Positions 36,437 to 45,187 of a stretch of DNA of 64,000 nt are shown here, one piece after another. The position numbers and the translations under genes were made by a program. This DNA comes from Bradyrhizobium sp. PSBB068 (GTDB taxonomy: Bacteria; Pseudomonadota; Alphaproteobacteria; Rhizobiales; Xanthobacteraceae), in NCBI GenBank assembly GCA_016839165.1, contig CP069300.1, positions 5,332,001-5,396,000 of the forward strand, given 5' to 3'. Every line of letters begins with the position of its first letter. Position 1 is the first letter of the stretch. The notes beneath the pieces are model-generated. The model saw only the letters and a program-made list of their open reading frames with translations, made no database searches and was not told where the DNA came from.

Positions 36437-37276
36437 CTACTCCTTCACCGGCACCCAGATCTCGAGCCCGCCGACGCCGGTCGATGCATCGAACCTCTCG
36501 TCGTAGCGCTCGAAGTTCGGCGCGTCCGCGACCTTCATGCCGGATTGCGGCAGCCAGCGATTCCAGATCGTGTTGACGGTGCGGCGGATGGTCGAGATGT
36601 GGTCGGCGTGGGTGAACACCACGTATTTCTGCGCCGGGATCCGGACCCGCGCGAACTCGCGCGGCAGATCGGAGAAATCGGCGACCTCGACGCCCGCGAT
36701 GTAGTCGAAATTGCCGGCATCGTCGCCGTTGCAGCAGACCCCGTAGGCGCCATGGCCGACCTGGCGCGGAATATGCGCGCATTGCTGGTGGAAGCCGCTC
36801 CACTGGTTCGGAATGCCGGCCGTGCTGTCATTGGCGTGGTTGTAGCGCTCGCCGACGCCAGCGACGAGAAAGGCCTTGCCGGTCGCGATGCGCGGCGGAT
36901 CGAGGTGATCGAGGGCGGTCGAGATCATGGTGATCGGCTCCTGGAGCTTGAGCGTCGTCAGGCACGTCGTCGCGCGCACCGTCTCCGGGGTGACGCCGAA
37001 ATGGTCGCGAAACGCGCGGGTGAATGCTTCGTGGGAGCCGTAATCCGCATCCAGCGCCAGCGTGAGAATGTCGGGCGCACCGGCCGCAAGCTCGCGCGCG
37101 GCCTCGCTGAGGCGGCGCGCCCGCACGTAGCGCATCACCGAGAACCCGGTCGCTTCCGCGAACGCCCGCACCAGATGGAAGCGCGAGACCCCGGCGACGG
37201 CAGCGATGTCGTCGAGCGTCAGCGACCTGTTGAGATGGCCTTCGATGTACCAGAGTGCCTTCTGGGCTGGATTCAT
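36437..37276 (-). CDS. AraC-type regulator with GyrI-like effector-binding domain
   Basis: 279 residues. Two helix-turn-helix motifs occupy residues 1-110 (LDDIAAVAGVSRFHLVRAFA and ILTLALDADYGSHEAFTRAF). A GyrI-like ligand domain spans about 120-279, with FARVRIPAQKYVVFTHADHI and a WLPQSGMKVADAPNFERYDE block. This is the SoxS/Rob-type arrangement with effector part at the C-terminus. Such proteins sense small amphipathic compounds. It is divergent from the binding-protein gene at 37514, but a regulatory link is not proven. Confidence 0.9.
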   Translation of the reverse strand: MNPAQKALWYIEGHLNRSLTLDDIAAVAGVSRFHLVRAFAEATGFSVMRYVRARRLSEAARELAAGAPDILTLALDADYGSHEAFTRAFRDHFGVTPETVRATTCLTTLKLQEPITMISTALDHLDPPRIATGKAFLVAGVGERYNHANDSTAGIPNQWSGFHQQCAHIPRQVGHGAYGVCCNGDDAGNFDYIAGVEVADFSDLPREFARVRIPAQKYVVFTHADHISTIRRTVNTIWNRWLPQSGMKVADAPNFERYDERFDASTGVGGLEIWVPVKE

Positions 37277-37513
37277 GGACGACGGCTTTCCTGAAAAGCT
37301 CGGGCATCATGCACGGCCGCCGCGCGCGGCGTTTGACAGTCCTTGCTGCGCGGCGGCGAAGCCGAGATTTCGCTCTGCGAAATTCTACCGCAAAGCCGTC
37401 ACTGGCAACAGCGTTGCAATCGTGCATACTCGCAGTTGCATCGATCCGACGGCTCATCAAGCTGCCCGAAAATCAAGACTGCACGAGCCGCGGCCAGCAT
37501 GTCAGGGAGGACA

Positions 37514-38755
37514 ATGATGCACCACCACCGCTTGAGCTATGCCAACTGCGTCAAATCTGCAGTGCTTGCGGGGCTTTTGACGATCGCCGTCGCAAGCGCC
37601 GCCAACGCACAAAAGAAATACGATCCGGGCGCAACCGACACCGAGATCAAGGTCGGCAACATCATGCCCTATTCGGGCCCGGCGTCGGCCTACGCCACCA
37701 TCGGCAAGACCGAGGCGGCCTATTTCAACAAGCTCAACAGCGAGGGCGGCATCAACGGCCGCAAGGTCAATTTCATCTCCTACGACGACGCCTACTCGCC
37801 GCCGAAGATGGTCGAGCAGGCCCGCAAGCTGGTCGAGAGCGACGAGGTGCTCCTGATCTTCAATCCGCTAGGCACGCCGGGCAACACCGCGATCCAGAAA
37901 TACATGAACGCCAAGAAGGTGCCGCAGCTGTTCGTCTCCACCGGCGCCGCCAAGTGGAACGATCCGAAGAATTTTCCGTGGACCATGGGCTGGCAGCCGA
38001 GCTACCAGGTCGAAGCGCGCATCTATGCCAAATACATCCTGCAGAAATATCCCGGCAAGACCATCGGCGTGCTGTATCAGAACGATGATTTCGGCAAGGA
38101 CTATCTGATCGGCCTGCACGACGGGCTGGGCGACCAGGCCAAGAAGCTGATCATCGTCGAATCCTCCTACGAGACCTCGTCGCCGACGGTAGATTCGCAG
38201 ATCGTGCAGATCAAGGGCGCCAACCCCGACATCTTCGTCAACATCGCGACGCCGAAATTCGCGGCACAGGCGATCAAGAAGGCTGCCGAGCTGGACTGGC
38301 ATCCGGTGCACTTCCTCACCAACGTCTCGGTGTCGATCGGCGGCGTGATGAAGCCGGCCGGCTACGAGGCGAGCCAGGACATCCTGTCGACCCAGTATCT
38401 GAAGGATCCCGCGGATCACGAGTGGAAGAGCGATCCGGCCATGAACGAGTGGCGCGCCTTCATGACCAAGTGGTATCCGGAGGGCGACCAGAACGACGCC
38501 TCGACCGTGTTCGGCTACGGCGTCGCCAAGGGGCTGGAGCAGGTGCTGCGGCAATGCGGCGACAACCTCACCCGCGAGAACCTGATGAAACAGGCGGCGA
38601 GCCTCAACTTCGAGATCGGCATCTACCTGCCCGGCACCAGGATCAAGACCGGACCGGACGACTACGCACCGATCGAGCAGTTGCAGATGATGCGCTTCAA
38701 GGGCGAGAGCTGGGAGCGGTTCGGCCCGATCATGAGCGGCGAGAAGAGCTCATAA
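37514..38755 (+). CDS. Branched-chain-type ABC transporter substrate-binding protein
   Basis: 413 residues with a signal peptide ending ASAANAQ. The mature part begins KKYDPGATDTEIKVGNIMPY, the Peripla_BP_6 (LivJ/HAAT) pattern, and contains YDDAYSPPKMVEQARKLVES and GVLYQNDDFGKDYLIGLHDG. The Met at 37514 follows GGGAGG. No LivH/M/G/F permease or ATPase genes are adjacent, so the protein is orphan here and must use components encoded elsewhere. The ligand may be an amino acid or aromatic acid. Confidence 0.9.
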   Translation: MMHHHRLSYANCVKSAVLAGLLTIAVASAANAQKKYDPGATDTEIKVGNIMPYSGPASAYATIGKTEAAYFNKLNSEGGINGRKVNFISYDDAYSPPKMVEQARKLVESDEVLLIFNPLGTPGNTAIQKYMNAKKVPQLFVSTGAAKWNDPKNFPWTMGWQPSYQVEARIYAKYILQKYPGKTIGVLYQNDDFGKDYLIGLHDGLGDQAKKLIIVESSYETSSPTVDSQIVQIKGANPDIFVNIATPKFAAQAIKKAAELDWHPVHFLTNVSVSIGGVMKPAGYEASQDILSTQYLKDPADHEWKSDPAMNEWRAFMTKWYPEGDQNDASTVFGYGVAKGLEQVLRQCGDNLTRENLMKQAASLNFEIGIYLPGTRIKTGPDDYAPIEQLQMMRFKGESWERFGPIMSGEKSS

Positions 38756-38960
38756 GGACTTTCCGCCACCACTTTGAGCTTCATGATGCCCGGCAACGCG
38801 CCGGGCATCCACGTCTTCGACACGATTCACGCGCAAGATTTTTCGCAGGCAGGATTTGCGATGGCCGGCACCCGGGCGATCAACCCGGCGCCGTAGCGAT
38901 GCTGAAGTGTCCGGCCACCGCGACCCGAAGGCACATCCTGCGATCGGAAGGACAACAACA

Positions 38961-40064
38961 ATGAAAATCACCGACGTCCGCGCCCACCATATCCGCATTC
39001 CCTACGACGCCGGCCCCGCGAGCTTCCGCCAGGGCGCTTCCGCCATCTCGGCGCTCGACATGGTGCTGGTCGAGGTCTCGACCGATGCCGGCCTGACCGG
39101 CTGGGGCGATGCATTCGCCTATGTCTGCCCGAAGACGAGCTGCACCGCGGTCGCCGAGATGATCGCGCCGCAGGCACGCGGCCTCGAGGTGCCCGATGCC
39201 GCCGGGATTCCCGCCGCGATGGAGCAGATCCAGCGCAATCTGCATCTTTTCGGCCGCTACGGCATCACGATGTTTGCGATCTCGGCGCTCGACATCGCGC
39301 TGTGGGATCTCGCCGGCAAGGTGAAGGGCGTGCCGCTGCATCAGCTGATCGGCGGCGCGAAGCGCAGTACGATTCCAGCCTATGCGAGCCTGATGCGGAT
39401 CGGCAATCCGGCGCAGATCGCCGCCGAATGCAAGAAGGCGATCAAGCTTGGCTATGCCGCGATCAAGCTGCACGAGACCACGGTGCCTGCGGTCTCTGCC
39501 GCGCGCGAGGCGATCGGCCCCGGCGTGCCGCTGATGGTCGACATGAACTGCCCGCTGGACGGGCCGGCGGCAATTCAATTCGCGCGCGACTGCAAGCAGG
39601 CCGCGCCGATGTTCCTGGAGGAGCCGGTCTGGCCGCCTGAGGATTTCGCGACGCTCGCCGAGGTGCGCAGGGAGGGCCGGCTCGATATCGCGGCCGGCGA
39701 GAACGCCTGCACCGTGCATCAATTCCGGCAGATGATGACCGCGGGCGCGGTCAGCCACGCGCAGCCGTCGGTGATCAAGGTCGGCGGCGTCACCGAATTC
39801 CTGCGGGTCGCCGTGCTGGCCGACGAGTTCGGCGTCCAGGTGATTCCGCACTCGCCCTATTTCGGGCCGGGCTTCCTCGCCACGCTGCATCTGATGGCGA
39901 TCCGCGACGCCGGGCTGATCGAGGTGTTCTTCATGAAGCGCCCCGCCTGCCTGTGGGGCGAGCGGATCGCCGTCGACGCCCACGGCCATGTCGCCGTGCC
40001 GCAGGGCCCCGGGCTCGGCTACGAGCCGGATCGCGACGTGATGGAGAAATATCGGGTGGCGTGA
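38961..40064 (+). CDS. Enolase-superfamily enzyme (mandelate racemase/MLE family)
   Basis: 367 residues. The capping domain runs to about residue 125. In the barrel, the second-strand catalytic motif is K169-L-H171 rather than the usual K-x-K. Metal ligands are Asp194 (VDMN), Glu220 or 221 (LEEP) and Glu247 (AGENA); His297 (VIPHSP) may be the opposite base. Such enzymes abstract a proton alpha to a carboxylate. GGAAGG precedes the ATG at 38961. It follows the binding-protein gene by 205 bases; its substrate may be the imported compound. Confidence 0.85.
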   Translation: MKITDVRAHHIRIPYDAGPASFRQGASAISALDMVLVEVSTDAGLTGWGDAFAYVCPKTSCTAVAEMIAPQARGLEVPDAAGIPAAMEQIQRNLHLFGRYGITMFAISALDIALWDLAGKVKGVPLHQLIGGAKRSTIPAYASLMRIGNPAQIAAECKKAIKLGYAAIKLHETTVPAVSAAREAIGPGVPLMVDMNCPLDGPAAIQFARDCKQAAPMFLEEPVWPPEDFATLAEVRREGRLDIAAGENACTVHQFRQMMTAGAVSHAQPSVIKVGGVTEFLRVAVLADEFGVQVIPHSPYFGPGFLATLHLMAIRDAGLIEVFFMKRPACLWGERIAVDAHGHVAVPQGPGLGYEPDRDVMEKYRVA

Positions 40065-40085
40065 GAGCGCCGCGACGGCGGTGTG

Positions 40086-40209
40086 CCCCCTCTTCCGCTT
40101 GCGGGGGAGGGCTGGGGTGGGGGCTCTCTTCACGAGTCATTCCGTGGAGAGAGCCCCCACCCGTATCGCATCTAACGATGCGATACGGCCTCCCCGCAGG
40201 CGGGAGAGG
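40086..40209. repeat. Long palindromic repeat between convergent genes
   Basis: Nested inverted pairs: GGGTGGGGGCTCTC with GAGAGAGCCCCCACCC, and the hairpin CGTATCGCATCTAACGATGC followed by GATACG. Outer ends CCCCCTCTTCCGC and GCGGGAGAGG complete the structure. It resembles the 23824-23942 repeat in composition and nested layout. Confidence 0.8.
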
Positions 40210-40236
40210 CGAAGAGAGTTCGCGGATCGAAGTCTG

Positions 40237-40608
40237 CTACTTCGTCCCGTCCTTTGCCGCAGGCGCGGCATCCTTCGCCGGCGGCGCGTCCGCTTTCTTC
40301 TTCAGATCCTCGGTCAGCTTGAGCTGCACCGCCTGCAAGTCGGTGACGAGCTTCTGCAAGCTTGCCACCGCATTCTGCAAGCTCACGATCTGCCGGTTGG
40401 CGGCGTCGAGCTTCTGCTGATGATCCGTGGTGAGCTTGCTGATCGTCTTCTGCAGGAAATCGACGTTGCTCTGCAGGCAGCTGGTGCGCCGCTCCATCGT
40501 CTTCTCGACGGTGCAGATCTCGATGCCGGGAACGTCCTGCGCATGCGCGGTTCCGACGACGCCGAGCGCAAGCGGCACGAGCAGGACAAGAGCGAAACGA
40601 GCGATCAT
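40237..40608 (-). CDS. Secreted coiled-coil hypothetical protein (123 aa)
   Basis: MIARFALVLLVPLALGVVGT starts a Sec signal peptide ending AHA-QD. A Cys pair (EICTVEKTM and SCLQSN) comes next, then a long heptad region (about residues 45-105: LQKTISKLTTDHQQKLDAAN) predicted as coiled coil. The tail is Lys/Ala/Pro-rich. The ATG at 40608 has GGGG upstream; two earlier starts (40614, 40620) are possible. It is likely a small periplasmic oligomer. Function unknown. Confidence 0.68.
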   Translation of the reverse strand: MIARFALVLLVPLALGVVGTAHAQDVPGIEICTVEKTMERRTSCLQSNVDFLQKTISKLTTDHQQKLDAANRQIVSLQNAVASLQKLVTDLQAVQLKLTEDLKKKADAPPAKDAAPAAKDGTK

Positions 40609-40803
40609 CGGCATCCCCAATCACATGCGTCATTCACAGTTTTGTGCGCGCGACGCTGAAAGCCAGGCAGACATACCACACTGAAACCGCATTCGAGCGG
40701 TGTGCTTCACCCATTACGGGGACTACTCGTGGGGACGGGGGCCTTCGGAACTTGTTTGGTTCGACCCCTTTTGGCTCGACCTTGGGCAGTGGAGACAGAT
40801 CGC

Positions 40804-41028
40804 ATGGCAACGCGCGAAAAGCGGCTGGCGCAATTCGATGGCAATGGCGAACCTTCGCCGGAACAACGCGTGGAAGTGCTTTGTGAGGATCACAGCGGAA
40901 CGTATCAGCTGCCGTTCGCCTGCCGCTTCGTCGACGGCCAGTGGCGCAATGACACGACAGGTGGTGCGCTGGAAGTCAACGTCATCGCCTGGCGTAAGCC
41001 GCGCGAGAAGCAACCGGGCATGGCCTGA
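40804..41028 (+). CDS. Conserved hypothetical protein (74 aa)
   Basis: MATREKRLAQFDGNGEPSPE begins a short soluble protein with VEVLCEDHSGTYQLPFACRF and a W in the C-terminal third. It has no known domain. A GGAG precedes the ATG, supporting the start. Such sequences recur as small proteins in Bradyrhizobium. Function unknown. Confidence 0.6.
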   Translation: MATREKRLAQFDGNGEPSPEQRVEVLCEDHSGTYQLPFACRFVDGQWRNDTTGGALEVNVIAWRKPREKQPGMA

Positions 41029-41048
41029 GCCTGCAAGCCGCCGCTCCT

Positions 41049-41073
41049 GCACATGATCCTTCCGGTCATGTGC
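41049..41073. terminator. Hairpin after the small hypothetical gene
   Basis: GCACATGA and TCATGTGC form an 8-bp perfect stem with a 9-base loop, 20 bases after the stop at 41028. No T-tract follows, so it may be a weak terminator or an operator. Confidence 0.3.
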
Positions 41074-41321
41074 ATGCGCTGTTTCAAAACGCGACGCGCA
41101 TGCGACGTGCTTTAAGATTTGGAACGCGAACGGAACGAACCGCGTCCGAATCACTGATTGAGCAGCGTACTCCGTTGTTCACGGCTAGATGTGGTCATCA
41201 ACCCAAGACGGCGCACCACATACAGAAGCATGATGATCGGCCGCAGCCAGCGGCCGACGACAAGGGTTAATTCCTCCGCAGACGACATTTGCGATCCCTC
41301 CTCTGCGATCCGCCTTGGCGA

Positions 41322-41756
41322 TCATTTCCACGGCGTGATCGGCGGCACGGTCTCGGTTGCCGGCGGCACATCCACCGTCTTGAAATCGGCGGGGCTGACG
41401 ATCTCGAGGTATTCCATGTCCTTCGAGTAATCGAACAGGTAGTGGGTGATGCCGGGACGCTGATGGATGACGTCGCCGGCCTCGACCAGCGTCTCCTTGT
41501 CCTCGTACATGAAGCGGGCCCAGCCCTTGGTCATGATGACGATCTGAAAATCGCACAGGTGCTTGTGCCAGCCGGTGCCCTGTTCCGGCGGCATGTCGGG
41601 ATTGGCCTTGACCAGATGGCAGATCACCTGCCCGCCGGTTGCATCCGCAATGCCAAGATCGCGATACAGGAAGAAGTCGCGCAGACCTCCGCCCTTGAAC
41701 TCGGTGTCACCGGGTTTGACGTGGGAGAATTTGCTGACGACGGCGTGCTGGTTCAT
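41322..41756 (-). CDS. Cupin-domain protein
   Basis: 144 residues, single cupin. Motif 1 is GTGWHKHLCDFQIVIMTKGW (metal-binding His pair, then a later acid), and motif 2 is AGDVIHQRPGITHYLFDYS. The protein is cytoplasmic with no signal peptide. Cupins of this size include dioxygenases, isomerases and small-molecule sensors. Neighbours do not indicate the substrate. Confidence 0.85.
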   Translation of the reverse strand: MNQHAVVSKFSHVKPGDTEFKGGGLRDFFLYRDLGIADATGGQVICHLVKANPDMPPEQGTGWHKHLCDFQIVIMTKGWARFMYEDKETLVEAGDVIHQRPGITHYLFDYSKDMEYLEIVSPADFKTVDVPPATETVPPITPWK

Positions 41757-42075
41757 TTCAAGCCTCCACGGTTCTCGTTTTCGCGAGATCGCGGCGGCTC
41801 AGCGTCCAAATTTTCGGCAGCGTCGCATCGTCGCGGTCACAGCTCGAATATTGCTATGCGAAATCCTTGCCAGCCCGATCGCGCTGCGGCGATCGGTCCC
41901 GCCATGCGCCGATCTCGCGGCGGAAGCATTTGGCCTGCGGCGCTAATTTGCGTTCGGCGCGCGCCGTGCTCGATCGCCCGCAGCGCCCGATGGCCGACGC
42001 GGACGGCACGTCGATTGAGCAAGTCTTGCCTGGAGCTTGAGCCGCCGGCGCAGGCAGGCCGGGTGCGCGGCCTGC
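41757..42075. other. Intergenic region upstream of the cupin gene
   Basis: About 320 bases between the cupin start and the end of the GST gene, both leftward. I see no gene, clear promoter or terminator. Some frames are open but are of GC-rich, non-conserved type. Confidence 0.5.
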
Positions 42076-42732
42076 CTAATATTCGACCTCGAGCTCCTCG
42101 ACGTCGGCAGGCTCCGCCTTCGCAGCCTCGATCCATTCCTGCATCTCGGGCATCGCCATGATGGTGCTGGCATAGCCTGCGAGACCGGAATCGAGCTTCA
42201 CGTCATAGGTCATGAAGCGGGTCACGACGGGCGCATACATCGCATCCGCCATGGTGCGGCGCTCGCCGAACAGGAACGGCCCGCCCGATAGGCTAAGGCA
42301 ATCGCGCCAGATGGCGCAGACGCGCTCGATATCGGCCTGCGCCCGCGACCAGATCTTGAAGCCGGGGAAATGGCCCTTGAGATTGACCGGCAGCGAGGAC
42401 CGCAGCGTGGTGAAGCCGGAATGGATTTCCCCCGAGATCGAGCGGCAATGCGCGCGCTGGATGCGGTCGTCCGGCAACAGCCCGGCCTGCGGCATGATCT
42501 CGTTGAGATACTCGCCGATCGCCAGCGTATCCCAGACCGTCGCGCCCTCGTGGCGCAGGCAGGGCACCAGGATCGACGACGACAGCAGCAGCAGTTCGGC
42601 CCGCGCCGAGGGGTCATCGGGGGCGGTGACCACCTCCTCGAACTCCAGCCCGGCGAATTTCGCCAGCAGCCAGCCGCGCAGCGACCAGGACGAGTAATTC
42701 TTGCTGCTGATGGTGAGTGTCGCCTTCGCCAT
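42076..42732 (-). CDS. Glutathione S-transferase family protein
   Basis: 218 residues. The thioredoxin-like N-terminal domain includes ISSKNYSSWSLRGWLLAKFA, with the catalytic Ser/Tyr loop, then ILVPCLRHEGATVWDTLAIG with the cis-Pro and the Asp that contacts glutathione. The helical C-terminal domain has FLFGERRTMADAMYAPVVTR. The S-S-W-S-L-R motif is characteristic of a bacterial GST group of unknown substrate. It is divergent from the PHB depolymerase gene. Confidence 0.88.
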   Translation of the reverse strand: MAKATLTISSKNYSSWSLRGWLLAKFAGLEFEEVVTAPDDPSARAELLLLSSSILVPCLRHEGATVWDTLAIGEYLNEIMPQAGLLPDDRIQRAHCRSISGEIHSGFTTLRSSLPVNLKGHFPGFKIWSRAQADIERVCAIWRDCLSLSGGPFLFGERRTMADAMYAPVVTRFMTYDVKLDSGLAGYASTIMAMPEMQEWIEAAKAEPADVEELEVEY

Positions 42733-42900
42733 GTCAGTTCCTCACGCCCGAAAACCTGCCTCGCTGCCGGACGCCGCGCGCCGGTCCAACCGCCGCGCCC
42801 CCGGAACCGGTCGTTTTTCGAGCAAGCCACGTGCCAATTTCCCGGGCAGCTGGCCCGCCTCTGGCCTCGATATTGCTTGGCAGACCAGGCCACCGGGTGG

Positions 42901-44130
42901 ATGCGTATGATGTCGATGCTGTACCAGGCCTATCAGAACCATATGGACCTCACGGCGCCGTGGCGGACCGGTGCCGCGGCGGCACTGCGCTATCTCAATC
43001 TGGTGCCGCGAGGCACCTCGCAGCGGACGTTCGGCCGGCTCGCTGCCGCGCTCGAGCTGATCTCCCGCTCCACCCTGACCTATGCCCGCCCCGACTACGC
43101 CATCGGCAGCGTGACCTCCGGCAACAGGGAGTACCAGGTGACCGAGGAGGTCGCCTATGCGACGCCGTTCGGCTCACTCTTACATTTCAAGAAGGTGGAC
43201 GGACCGGAGCAGCCGCGGCTGCTGCTGGTGGCGCCGATGTCCGGACATTTCGCAACGTTGCTGCGCGGCACGGTGAAGACGCTGCTGCAGGACCACGACG
43301 TCTACATCACCGATTGGCACAATCCGCGCGATATCCCGCGCAAGGAGGGCCGCTTCGGGCTCGAGGACTATACCGACCATCTGATCGACTTTCTCGGCCA
43401 GCTCGGCCCGCGCGCGCATATGGTGGCGATCTGCCAGCCCTCGGTGTCGGCGCTGGCGGCGGCCGCGATCATGTCGGAGGACAATCATCCGGCGCGGCCG
43501 GCATCGTTGACCCTGATGGCCGGACCGATCGACACGCGGATCCAGCCGACCAAGGTGAACCAGTTCGCCAAGAGCAAGCCGATCGAATGGTTCGAGGACA
43601 ATCTGATCAACTACGTGCCGATGCAGTGCAAGGGCGCGCTGCGCCAGGTCTATCCCGGCTTCGTGCAGCTCACGGCGTTCGTCTCGATGAATCTCGAGCG
43701 CCACATCAAGCAGCACATCGATCTCGCCGACCATCTCGCCAAGGGCGAGACCGACAAGGCCGAGGTGATCAAGACCTTCTACGACGAGTATTTCGCCGTG
43801 ATGGACCTGCCGGCCGAATTCTACATCGAGACGGTGCGCGACGTGTTCCAGGAGCATCTGCTGCCGCAGGGCATGCTGATGCATCGCGGCCGCGCGGTGA
43901 ACCCGGCGGCGATCCGGCGCATGGGCCTGATGACGGTGGAAGGCGAGAAGGACGACATCTGCTCGATCGGCCAGACGCTCGCCGCCCAGGACCTCTGCAC
44001 CGGCGTGCGCACCTATCGCAAGGTGCACCACATGCAGGCCGGCGTCGGCCATTACGGCGTGTTCTCCGGCAAGCGCTGGAACAACGAGATCTACCCGCTG
44101 CTGCGCGATTTCGTGCATGTGAATTCGTGA
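42901..44130 (+). CDS. phaZ: Intracellular poly(3-hydroxybutyrate) depolymerase
   Basis: 409 residues; mobilises the PHB storage polymer. The alpha/beta hydrolase nucleophile is Cys178 in MVAICQPSVSALA, the Cys-type box of intracellular PhaZ enzymes, where secreted ones have Ser. MSMLYQAYQNHMDLTAPWR is the typical N-terminus; DWHNPRDIP and the C-terminal HMQAGVGHYGVFSGKRW with the catalytic His are conserved. Start 42901 is an estimate among several closely spaced ATGs. No PHB synthesis genes are nearby. Confidence 0.93.
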   Translation: MRMMSMLYQAYQNHMDLTAPWRTGAAAALRYLNLVPRGTSQRTFGRLAAALELISRSTLTYARPDYAIGSVTSGNREYQVTEEVAYATPFGSLLHFKKVDGPEQPRLLLVAPMSGHFATLLRGTVKTLLQDHDVYITDWHNPRDIPRKEGRFGLEDYTDHLIDFLGQLGPRAHMVAICQPSVSALAAAAIMSEDNHPARPASLTLMAGPIDTRIQPTKVNQFAKSKPIEWFEDNLINYVPMQCKGALRQVYPGFVQLTAFVSMNLERHIKQHIDLADHLAKGETDKAEVIKTFYDEYFAVMDLPAEFYIETVRDVFQEHLLPQGMLMHRGRAVNPAAIRRMGLMTVEGEKDDICSIGQTLAAQDLCTGVRTYRKVHHMQAGVGHYGVFSGKRWNNEIYPLLRDFVHVNS

Positions 44131-44153
44131 GGGCGTAACGACACTCCCTCCCC

Positions 44154-44237
44154 GTCATTGCGAGCGAAGCGAAGCAATCCATCGCCCCGCATATGCGGTG
44201 CCATGGATTGCTTCGTCGCTGCGCTCCTCGCAATGAC
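44154..44237. repeat. Palindromic repeat of the GTCATTGCGAG family, copy 2 of 3
   Basis: GTCATTGCGAGCGAAGCGAA at the left pairs with the right end GCTCCTCGCAATGAC, and CAATCCAT with ATGGATTG. It lies downstream of phaZ. Identical ends occur at 19703 and 52170. Confidence 0.9.
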
Positions 44238-44326
44238 GGTGGAAGGCTAGTCACGCCTCTTCCCGAGCTATAGTCTCCCGGTCCACGACGACCCCGCTCT
44301 CGAAGAATCGTCCAGGGAGAAACTCC

Positions 44327-45121
44327 ATGCGATCAGCCTCCGCCTTTCGTGCCCTCACGCTCGCCGTCATCGGCGCCCTCGCCTTTGCGTCGGCCGCGTC
44401 GGCCGCCGAAGTCCATGTCATGATCTCGGGCGGGCTGACTGCGGCCTACAAGGCGCTGGTGCCGGAGTTCGAGCGCAAGACCGGCAACAAGGTGGTGACC
44501 GCCTTCGGGCCGTCGATGGGCACGACCACGAACGCCATTCCGGTGCGGCTCGAGCGCGGCGAGCCGGCCGACGTGCTGATCATGGTCGGCTATGCGCTCG
44601 GTGACTTGATCAAGCAGGGCAAGGTGGTGGCCGACAGCCGCGTCGACCTCGTGAAGTCGCCGATCGGGATCGCGGTCAAATCAGGCGCGCCGAGGCCCGA
44701 CATCAGTTCGGCCGACAGCGTCAAGCAGGCGCTGCTGGCGGCGAAATCGGTCGCCTATTCCGACAGCGCCAGCGGCGTCTATGTCTCGACCGAGATGTTC
44801 GCAAAACTCGGCATCGCCGACCAGATGAAGGACAAGGCGCGGATGATCCCGGCGACCCCGGTCGGCGAGATCGTCGCCAGGGGCGAGGCCGAGATCGGCC
44901 TGCAGCAGATCTCCGAGTTGAAGCCGGTCAGCGGCATCGACATCGTCGGCCCGTTGCCGGAGCCGCTGCAGAAGATCACGGTGTTTTCCGCCGGGATCGC
45001 GTCGGTTTCAAAAGAGCCCGATGCCGGCAAGGCGCTGATCAGCTTCCTCGCCTCACCGGATGCTCGCGATGCGCTGGTCAACAGCGGGCTCGATCCGATT
45101 GCCGCGGGTGCCACGCATTAA
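44327..45121 (+). CDS. ModA-like extracytoplasmic binding protein
   Basis: 264 residues with signal peptide (ALAFASAASA). The SBP_bac_11 (molybdate-type) pattern is clear: VHVMISGGLTAAYKALVPEF, then RLERGEPADVLIMVGYALGD and DSASGVYVSTEMFAKLG. Molybdate binding needs specific Ser residues; the loop here has ISGG rather than the usual ASSL pattern, so another anion or small acid may be bound. There are no permease or ATPase genes in the neighbourhood. Confidence 0.83.
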   Translation: MRSASAFRALTLAVIGALAFASAASAAEVHVMISGGLTAAYKALVPEFERKTGNKVVTAFGPSMGTTTNAIPVRLERGEPADVLIMVGYALGDLIKQGKVVADSRVDLVKSPIGIAVKSGAPRPDISSADSVKQALLAAKSVAYSDSASGVYVSTEMFAKLGIADQMKDKARMIPATPVGEIVARGEAEIGLQQISELKPVSGIDIVGPLPEPLQKITVFSAGIASVSKEPDAGKALISFLASPDARDALVNSGLDPIAAGATH

Positions 45122-45187
45122 AACCGGCCGGCACGACGGCGCAGAATTATGCAGCATGCCCGGATGCCGCCACGCCGGAGGCGCGGC

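Noticed and set aside
44238..44326. Molybdenum cofactor riboswitch upstream of the ModA-like gene
   Set aside because: The leader is short and contains no conserved multi-stem structure; most of the gap is occupied by a palindromic repeat.
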